Shown: in pieces, positions 15,196 through 19,516 of the stretch
Layout of the letters: the number at the start of each line of letters is the position of its first letter
Position numbering within the stretch: position 1 is the stretch's first letter
The notes under the pieces: model-generated
What the model saw: the letters and a program-made list of their open reading frames with translations, nothing else
The model's database searches: none
What the model was told of the DNA's origin: nothing
Translations under genes and position numbers: made by a program
From: an uncultured Mucispirillum sp.
GTDB taxonomy: Bacteria > Chrysiogenota > Deferribacteres > Deferribacterales > Mucispirillaceae
Assembly: GCA_947177675.1 (NCBI GenBank)
Contig: CAMWVK010000003.1
Coordinates: 1-19,516, forward strand
Direction: 5' to 3'
Length of the DNA: 19,516 bases

Positions 15196-16053
15196 TTAAT
15201 ATATTTCCGCCAGATAGAAAAAGCCTGTTTTTGTGGAAAGTATTTTGCCAAGTTCTGATTTTGAACTGGTTTCTGTCAGTTTTTCAAGCATGGTTTTAGG
15301 CACAGGCACTTCATATATTTCAAGAGCTGGTTTATTCAGTTTATTTTTCATATCTTCTGCAGCTTTTCTCCATGAGCCTGTATGATTAACAAGTCCTTCC
15401 TTTTGTGCCATTCTGCCTGTATATACTCTGCCATCTGCTAAAGCCATAACTTTATCTTTTGCCATACCGCGTCTTTGGATAACTATATCAGTAAACTGGT
15501 AATACATATCCATAAGCACATCATTTAATACTTTTTTATCCTGCTCAGTCATTTCTCTAGCAGGACTGCCTGCATCTTTATATGCTCCGCTTTTTAAAAC
15601 AACACTTTTTATACCTATCTTATCCATAAGCTCTTGAGTGTTTACTAAATTCATAATAACCCCAATGCTTCCTGTTATGGTAGAAGGCTCTGCATATATT
15701 GTATCTGCACCAAGGCTTATTAAGTAACCGCCAGAAGCTGCAACTGAGCCCATAGCAGCGTAAACTGGCTTGCCAAGGTTTAATAGATAATCATATATTT
15801 CCATACTTGGGGTAACTGCTCCACCTGGGGAATCTACCCTGATAATTATACCTTCAACTAATGGATTATTTTTTAATTTTTTAAGTGTTTCTATAGTTGA
15901 AGAGCTGTCAAATATCTGACCGCTTATATCAAATACTGCAATAGAAGGCTTTGTAAGCCCGTCTGAATTTTCCATACCAGAAAGAACTAATACAGCCCTT
16001 GCAAATACAATAAAAATTACAACCGCTATTATTATTTTTATCCATTTTTTCAT
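15196..16053 (-). CDS. sppA: signal peptide peptidase SppA, 36K type
   Basis: SppA degrades cleaved signal peptides in the membrane. This 285-aa protein has an N-terminal membrane anchor (IKIIIAVVIFIVFARAVLVL, residues 5-24) and a single ClpP-like protease domain, as in the short Bacillus-type enzyme rather than the double-domain E. coli form. IIRVDSPGGAVTPS (70-83) leads to the catalytic serine in MGSVAASGG (Ser107). Lys159 in LKSGAYKDAGSP supplies the general base of the Ser-Lys dyad. STITGSIGVI (124-133) is also typical. The domain should face the periplasm. The gene starts 13 nt after the FlhB-like gene and its TAA (15196-15198) is next to the comM ATG, so it is operonic. The window's second Ser-Lys membrane protease is the NfeD protein; the two are not neighbours. 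Confidence 0.93.
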   Translation of the reverse strand: MKKWIKIIIAVVIFIVFARAVLVLSGMENSDGLTKPSIAVFDISGQIFDSSSTIETLKKLKNNPLVEGIIIRVDSPGGAVTPSMEIYDYLLNLGKPVYAAMGSVAASGGYLISLGADTIYAEPSTITGSIGVIMNLVNTQELMDKIGIKSVVLKSGAYKDAGSPAREMTEQDKKVLNDVLMDMYYQFTDIVIQRRGMAKDKVMALADGRVYTGRMAQKEGLVNHTGSWRKAAEDMKNKLNKPALEIYEVPVPKTMLEKLTETSSKSELGKILSTKTGFFYLAEIY

Positions 16054-16066
16054 AAATTATCCTTAC

Positions 16067-16321
16067 TTATGGAAGATTTTTATTAATTTTATATAATTCC
16101 TGCAGTATTTCTGCTACTGCCTCATATATATCATCTGGAATATTATCATACACATCAAGAGCGGAAAGCACTTCTGCTAAATCCTTATCCTGCTTTATGG
16201 CTATATTATATTCCTTTGCAATACGCACTATTTCACTGGCTAAATCACCGCTGCCGCTTGAAACAACCTTTGCTTTATTATTTTCCAAGTCGCCCTTTAC
16301 TGCTGCAGCTTTTTTAATCAT
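16067..16321 (-). CDS. FlhB C-terminal-domain-like small protein
   Basis: This 84-aa protein matches the cytoplasmic C-terminal domain of the flagellar export-switch protein FlhB, as a stand-alone (FhlB/YlqH-type) form. It runs KKAAAVKGD, AKVVSSGSGDLASEIVRIAKEYNI, then DKDLAEVLSALDVYDNIPDDIYEAVAEILQELY. In FlhB the NPTH loop self-cleaves just before this region; here the NPTH motif and the membrane part are absent. Stand-alone copies occur in many bacteria, and some can partly replace the FlhB C-terminus in the flagellar secretion switch, but no flagellar gene is in this window. The ATG overlaps the DUF72 stop (ATGA), so it is translationally coupled. The function here is not known. Confidence 0.82.
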   Translation of the reverse strand: MIKKAAAVKGDLENNKAKVVSSGSGDLASEIVRIAKEYNIAIKQDKDLAEVLSALDVYDNIPDDIYEAVAEILQELYKINKNLP

Positions 16322-17100
16322 CAGCCCTGCTCTATCATATTTTTAAGAGTCACTGCATTTTTTGGTGCATACCCGTTTTCTACATTGCAGAATGAAAAGA
16401 AAATATTTTTTGCCATAACTGACACATCTCTTGCATCTTGAATAAAGCGTTTTAATTCATTATTAGAATAATCATAATTTAAAAACTTATCAGTTCCACT
16501 GAGCCATAATGGGTCTTTTCCATAAAGCCTGAAATATACACCGTTATTAGAACATACTGGTCTGTATGGTGCAAAACCGCGGAAAGATGGACCATCTATT
16601 ACACATATTCCTATCTGATTTGCTTTAAATTCATCATAATATTTTTCTTTATGCCATGTAGAGTTTGTAAGCTCTGTAAATAATGGCAGGTCTTTAAAAT
16701 TTTCCTTTAACTCAAGTAAAATATCAAAATTTTCTCTGCTTGCTGAAAAAAGATGGTGAAAATCCGCTAAAAGTGCAACAGCTGTGCCACGCTCTATGGC
16801 TGGAGCTATCCCTTCTTTAAATGATTCTATTTCTAATTTATCCGGTTTTTTACGCATTAATGATTTATTAAGCCTGATAGAAAGCTTTATATCACCAAGC
16901 CTGTCGCATATTCCTGCTATCTTTTCAGCTATAGGCATACGGTAAAATGTATATGTTAATTCTAGGAAGTTAAGATTAGATGCTTTGTAGTAAGTAAGCA
17001 GGTCATAGTTATCTGTATCTTTTGGAGCAAATGTGCCTTTCCAGTCCTCATAATTATAGCCACTTGTGCCTGTATATACAGGGGTATTATTAATTTCCAT
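16321..17100 (-). CDS. DUF72 family protein
   Basis: This 259-aa protein has the DUF72 (YecE-type) TIM-barrel pattern. It opens with YTGTSGYNYEDWKGTFAP (residues 9-26), followed by LNFLELTYTFYRMP, FTELTNSTWH and the late GVYFRLYGKDPLW segment. The C-terminal FFSFCNVENGYAPKNAVTLKNM corresponds to the family's N.H..G.A..NA ending, with valine/glutamate in place of the usual residues. No enzymatic activity is established for the family. The ATG at 17100 has GAGGAAT upstream. It is the first gene of the leftward operon and overlaps the FlhB-like gene by one base pair of its stop. It should be cytosolic. Confidence 0.88.
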   Translation of the reverse strand: MEINNTPVYTGTSGYNYEDWKGTFAPKDTDNYDLLTYYKASNLNFLELTYTFYRMPIAEKIAGICDRLGDIKLSIRLNKSLMRKKPDKLEIESFKEGIAPAIERGTAVALLADFHHLFSASRENFDILLELKENFKDLPLFTELTNSTWHKEKYYDEFKANQIGICVIDGPSFRGFAPYRPVCSNNGVYFRLYGKDPLWLSGTDKFLNYDYSNNELKRFIQDARDVSVMAKNIFFSFCNVENGYAPKNAVTLKNMIEQG

Positions 17101-17143
17101 TATTCCTCATCACTATTATTATATTTATTATTTAAAGTTTACT

Positions 17144-17171
17144 TTTATCATAAAAAAGCTATATTCTGCAA
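17144..17171 (-). promoter_or_regulatory. predicted promoter of DUF72-comM operon
   Basis: On the minus strand, TTGCAG (17171-17166) and GATAAA (17149-17144) are separated by 16 nt, about 43 nt before the DUF72 start codon. The match is moderate. From 17172 to 17344 I see no gene. Confidence 0.4.
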
Positions 17172-17344
17172 GGAAAATTTTTATAAATTAAGGTTTAAAT
17201 GCTTAAATAACAAGACATCTATATATAAATAATATAAAAAATAATCTTAACTTACAGTAAACTAATCCATTCTTTATTTATCTTAACAACATAACCATTT
17301 AACATTGCTGTCTTTTCAAAAAACTATTCTTTCCAGCATTTTCC

Positions 17345-17509
17345 TCAAATATTTACAAATTTACTGCTGTTATCTATTTGAACATTATTACCCATTATCT
17401 GCCCTGAGAGTAATCCTTTCAGAAACTGTTTCCATGATTTATGCAGCCTTAAATGGTGTTGCTCATATAGTTTTATTCCATAATGAAAGTTATAATATAA
17501 TTTTCTCAT
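17345..17509 (-). CDS. small basic hypothetical protein (54 aa)
   Basis: This ORF follows the 49-aa membrane ORF by 10 nt on the minus strand. It starts MRKLYYNFHYGIKLYEQHH and ends SSKFVNI, is rich in lysine, histidine and tyrosine, and has no membrane segment. An AAGG overlapping the stop of the upstream ORF lies 8 nt before its ATG, so coupling is plausible. I recognise no family. A 68-codon ORF covers much of the same stretch on the plus strand but has no ribosome binding site. Support rests only on spacing and frame. Confidence 0.3.
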   Translation of the reverse strand: MRKLYYNFHYGIKLYEQHHLRLHKSWKQFLKGLLSGQIMGNNVQIDNSSKFVNI

Positions 17510-17519
17510 AACCCATACC

Positions 17520-17669
17520 TTAATTTACTTTTCTTAACTTAGAAACTATGACTGGTACAGTGACTAAACTTATAACTACGGCTAACATCAACACACAATC
17601 TGTAGTTGATGCATAAAATTCATTTTTTGCCCCTGATGAAATAGCAGAAATTGTTGTGTTAATATTCAT
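17520..17669 (-). CDS. small single-span membrane protein (49 aa)
   Basis: This ORF runs leftward from an ATG at 17669 with a clear GGAG ribosome binding site (17678-17681) 8 nt upstream. The protein begins MNINTTISAISSGAKNEFYA, then has one membrane span (about residues 26-42, VLMLAVVISLVTVPVIV), and ends in a basic tail SKLRKVN. There is no cleavable signal peptide. The layout (short polar N-terminus, one span, short basic C-terminus) is that of small bacterial membrane peptides, of filamentous-phage major coat proteins and of some type I toxins; the sequence alone does not choose between them. A second small ORF follows by 10 nt. It is divergent from tRNA-Arg. The start signals make it a likely real gene. 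Confidence 0.5.
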   Translation of the reverse strand: MNINTTISAISSGAKNEFYASTTDCVLMLAVVISLVTVPVIVSKLRKVN

Positions 17670-17783
17670 TTTTTAATCTCCATTCAAAATAAAAGTGTCT
17701 GTATTTTTATTTTTGAATGTCTCAAATAACAATAGATATGTTACAAATAATAGAAAAAAAACTACATTTCTTAAAATAATTGC

Positions 17784-17813
17784 TTGACAAACTAACTTAT
17801 TTTTGGTTATAAA
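17784..17813 (+). promoter_or_regulatory. promoter of tRNA-Arg
   Basis: A perfect TTGACA (17784-17789) and TATAAA (17808-17813) are separated by 18 nt. Transcription would start about 7 nt before the mature 5' end of the tRNA, as is usual for tRNA genes. Confidence 0.65.
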
Positions 17814-17826
17814 TACAGTCTAATAT

Positions 17827-17900
<74 letters not shown>

Positions 17901-17908
17901 CTTTTTAT

Positions 17909-17940
17909 ACCTTATTAATAGGTTACTATTAATATAAGGT
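17909..17940 (+). terminator. possible tRNA-Arg terminator hairpin
   Basis: ACCTTATTAATA (17909-17920) pairs with TATTAATATAAGGT (17927-17940), leaving a 2-nt bulge. A five-T run (17902-17906) lies before the stem and only TATTTACC follows, so termination strength is uncertain. Confidence 0.35.
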
Positions 17941-17945
17941 TATTT

Positions 17946-18003
17946 ACCAGCAACAAATTTTATTTTTTTCTTGACAAATCAAATAAACACATCCGTTGCT
18001 GGT
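17946..18003. repeat. 9-bp inverted repeat flanking a TTGACA
   Basis: ACCAGCAAC (17946-17954) and GTTGCTGGT (17995-18003) are perfect inverted copies 40 nt apart. The spacer holds TTGACA at 17971-17976 but no clear -10. It could be an operator pair, a recombination site arm or a cruciform; the position just before the long edge gene favours regulation of that gene. Confidence 0.4.
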
Positions 18004-18015
18004 TGCATTTTTTTA

Positions 18016-18039
18016 ACCGCCTATTATTTAATAGGCGGT
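18016..18039. repeat. perfect 10-bp palindromic hairpin
   Basis: ACCGCCTATT (18016-18025) and AATAGGCGGT (18030-18039) form a perfect stem with a 4-nt loop. A T-run lies 5' of it, not 3', on the plus strand, and A bases follow on the minus strand, so it is not an intrinsic terminator in either direction. It lies 46 nt before the start codon of the edge gene and is likely a leader hairpin or a protein-binding dyad. Confidence 0.45.
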
Positions 18040-18085
18040 GCGTTCAACACTACAATTTATCTATTATCTCTTTTGGTGGTGCTAT

Positions 18086-19516
18086 ATGGTAACCGCTGAA
18101 AGACGAGAAAAGCAAATCCGCTTTCACAATATAGATTTATATAATTCTATACAAATACCAGTCCGTGATTATTTACTGGAATTGACGAAAGATTTAGAAC
18201 TTGCCGTCCTGCTTAATCAAATGATATTCTCTAAAAAAGAATATATGACATTAAATGATATAAAACGGCTGTCATTAAATGAGAAAACAAAGCAGACAAT
18301 CAGGGTTAAGCTGGAACAGCTTATAGAACTTGGTTTAATCAAAAAGTATAAAAATAATAAGATTATATATAATCAAGATTTATATACAGTATCTGACAGC
18401 ATAATATCTGCCCCAGAAGATAATAAAATATTAGGCATAATAGAGGGGAAAGACTTAAATTATGAATTTCATTATTTAATGGCAATGATTATAAATAAAT
18501 TTAGAACTTATGCATTAAGTGGCATAAATGAGATTACTATATCAGTATATCAGTTAAAAATAATGCTGGGTGTAAATAATTCTGAAAGTTCTATCCGCAG
18601 TGTTTTAAATCAGCTACAAACTGACGGCTATATTACAATTGAAAATAATAATAATATAAATACATATATTATTAATACAGATAAAATCATAACTAATTAC
18701 AGCTTTGAAGATATAAAGAAATATACTGATGAACTGGTAAAATATTATGAAGAATATTTAAAACGAATGGCATATTATATTTATAAAAACAGGTTGAAAA
18801 ATCAAATCACCATTGACTATTATACTAAAAAAACATTAGACAGTTTTAAAAATATAGTTAAGAAAATGTTTGAAACTGGTAAAGCTGATTATTATATATT
18901 AAAGCATATAATAATCTACTTAATTCATAATATAGATTTAGAGAAATATACAAATCCAAGAGCTATTAAAAAAGAATATAATGAGCTTTTTATATTATCA
19001 AAAGATTTATCTAAAAGAAAGGCTAAAAGGTTTATATATAAATTTCAAAATAACCTGCTTAATGAAGAAAGCAGTAAGGCTTTAAATAAAATCTACTGGG
19101 AAGAAGCACATAAATTAATAGATAACTATAAAGATATATTGCGTTTAAAATATTTTGAAAGCAGAGCAGGAGTAAATTATATTGAATTGGAAGACTACTA
19201 CCAGGAAGCATTACATATTACATATAAAATTTTAAAAAAACACAATATTACCGATATAACAGATAATGAAAAATTTAACATAGAAATTCTATATAATGAA
19301 ATAATTTATAAATTACAAAATTATATGTTTGAGAAAAGAGATATTATAAAAAAAAGTCATCAGCAAGATATAGCATCAGGTGAAAGAGATTATAAAATCC
19401 GTATTACATCAATCAATGATGAAGAATACTATTTTGATATAATGAATAATTATACTACAGATGTATTATATAGTAATTTCCTTATAAAAGAAGAACAAGA
19501 GCAAGTAGAAAGTGAT
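18086..19516 (+). CDS. partial DNA-binding protein: winged helices plus sigma-like region
   Basis: An open frame from ATG at 18086, with GGTGGT just upstream, runs through 477 codons to the window end with no stop. I recognise no named family. Residues 36-95 (LELAVLLNQMIF, TIRVKLEQLIELGLIKKYKN) follow the pattern of N-terminal winged helices in phage and plasmid replication proteins. Residues 125-190 (ITISVYQLKIMLGV, SSIRSVLNQLQTDGYITIE) look like a second winged helix. Residues 210-335 are lysine-rich and helical. Residues 337-420 resemble sigma-70 region 2: EAHKLIDNYKDILRLKYF, then ELEDYYQEALHITYKIL. ITSINDEEYYFDIM and KEEQEQVE resemble the linker before region 4, which would lie beyond the edge. 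AAT, ATA and AAA codons are heavier than in the left-hand genes. The frame is certain; the domain reading is inference. Confidence 0.75.
   Translation, partial: MVTAERREKQIRFHNIDLYNSIQIPVRDYLLELTKDLELAVLLNQMIFSKKEYMTLNDIKRLSLNEKTKQTIRVKLEQLIELGLIKKYKNNKIIYNQDLYTVSDSIISAPEDNKILGIIEGKDLNYEFHYLMAMIINKFRTYALSGINEITISVYQLKIMLGVNNSESSIRSVLNQLQTDGYITIENNNNINTYIINTDKIITNYSFEDIKKYTDELVKYYEEYLKRMAYYIYKNRLKNQITIDYYTKKTLDSFKNIVKKMFETGKADYYILKHIIIYLIHNIDLEKYTNPRAIKKEYNELFILSKDLSKRKAKRFIYKFQNNLLNEESSKALNKIYWEEAHKLIDNYKDILRLKYFESRAGVNYIELEDYYQEALHITYKILKKHNITDITDNEKFNIEILYNEIIYKLQNYMFEKRDIIKKSHQQDIASGERDYKIRITSINDEEYYFDIMNNYTTDVLYSNFLIKEEQEQVESD

Noticed and set aside
17305..17511. 68-codon plus-strand ORF
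   Set aside because: No ribosome binding site, odd composition, and it opposes the better-supported small leftward ORFs; treated as chance.
18016..18039. Palindrome as an intrinsic terminator
   Set aside because: No T-tract follows the stem on either strand; the T-run is on the 5' side.

Overview
This is an AT-rich bacterial chromosome segment with tightly packed, mostly short-spaced operons, G-rich Shine-Dalgarno sites and several TTG starts. The gene set (DUF1858 redox-disulfide protein, MJ_1487-type radical SAM protein, bacteriohemerythrin, NfeD, DUF72, FlhB-like small protein, Lgt) and the low GC suggest an anaerobic or microaerophilic Gram-negative bacterium. It is compatible with Deferribacterota (a Mucispirillum-like gut organism), but that is inference: the window has no rRNA or marker gene that settles it.

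Layout. 1-3913 is one leftward operon: DUF1858 protein, trmB, long-form nfeD, radical SAM protein and DUF493 protein, with spacings from -13 to +14 nt, ending next to an ankyrin-repeat remnant. Divergent from it is rpmB (L28). A structured 322-nt spacer follows. Then comes a rightward pair: an unrecognised 586-aa acidic-linker membrane protein overlapping a bacteriohemerythrin. A strong bidirectional terminator (6879-6909) separates this pair from a second leftward operon at 6910-10310: lgt, DJ-1/PfpI protein, NAPE-PLD-like metallo-beta-lactamase-fold hydrolase and patatin. A lone DUF4143 ATPase (10659-11855) has eroded catalytic motifs. glpT (12167-13521) is broken by a single-base frameshift near codon 21 and carries a nine-G tract inside a conserved motif. 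A third leftward operon (DUF72, FlhB-like, sppA, comM) covers 13668-17100.

Right end. Two small unlisted leftward ORFs (49 and 54 aa, the first a single-span membrane protein with a good ribosome binding site) lie before tRNA-Arg(TCT) at 17827-17900. Just after the tRNA is a cluster of inverted repeats and a long, very AT-rich reading frame that runs off the window (477 codons visible). It appears to join two winged-helix-like segments to a sigma-70-like C-terminal part. A tRNA gene followed by dyads and a compositionally distinct DNA-binding gene suggests the left edge of an acquired element, although no integrase or att repeat is visible.

The three leftward operons combine envelope work (NfeD and SppA membrane proteases, Lgt lipoprotein acylation, two lipid-hydrolase-like enzymes) with housekeeping (TrmB, ComM, L28). 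The points most worth a second look are the tRNA-proximal region, the glpT frameshift and G tract, the hemerythrin with a Glu-to-Gln ligand change, and the degenerate ATPase.
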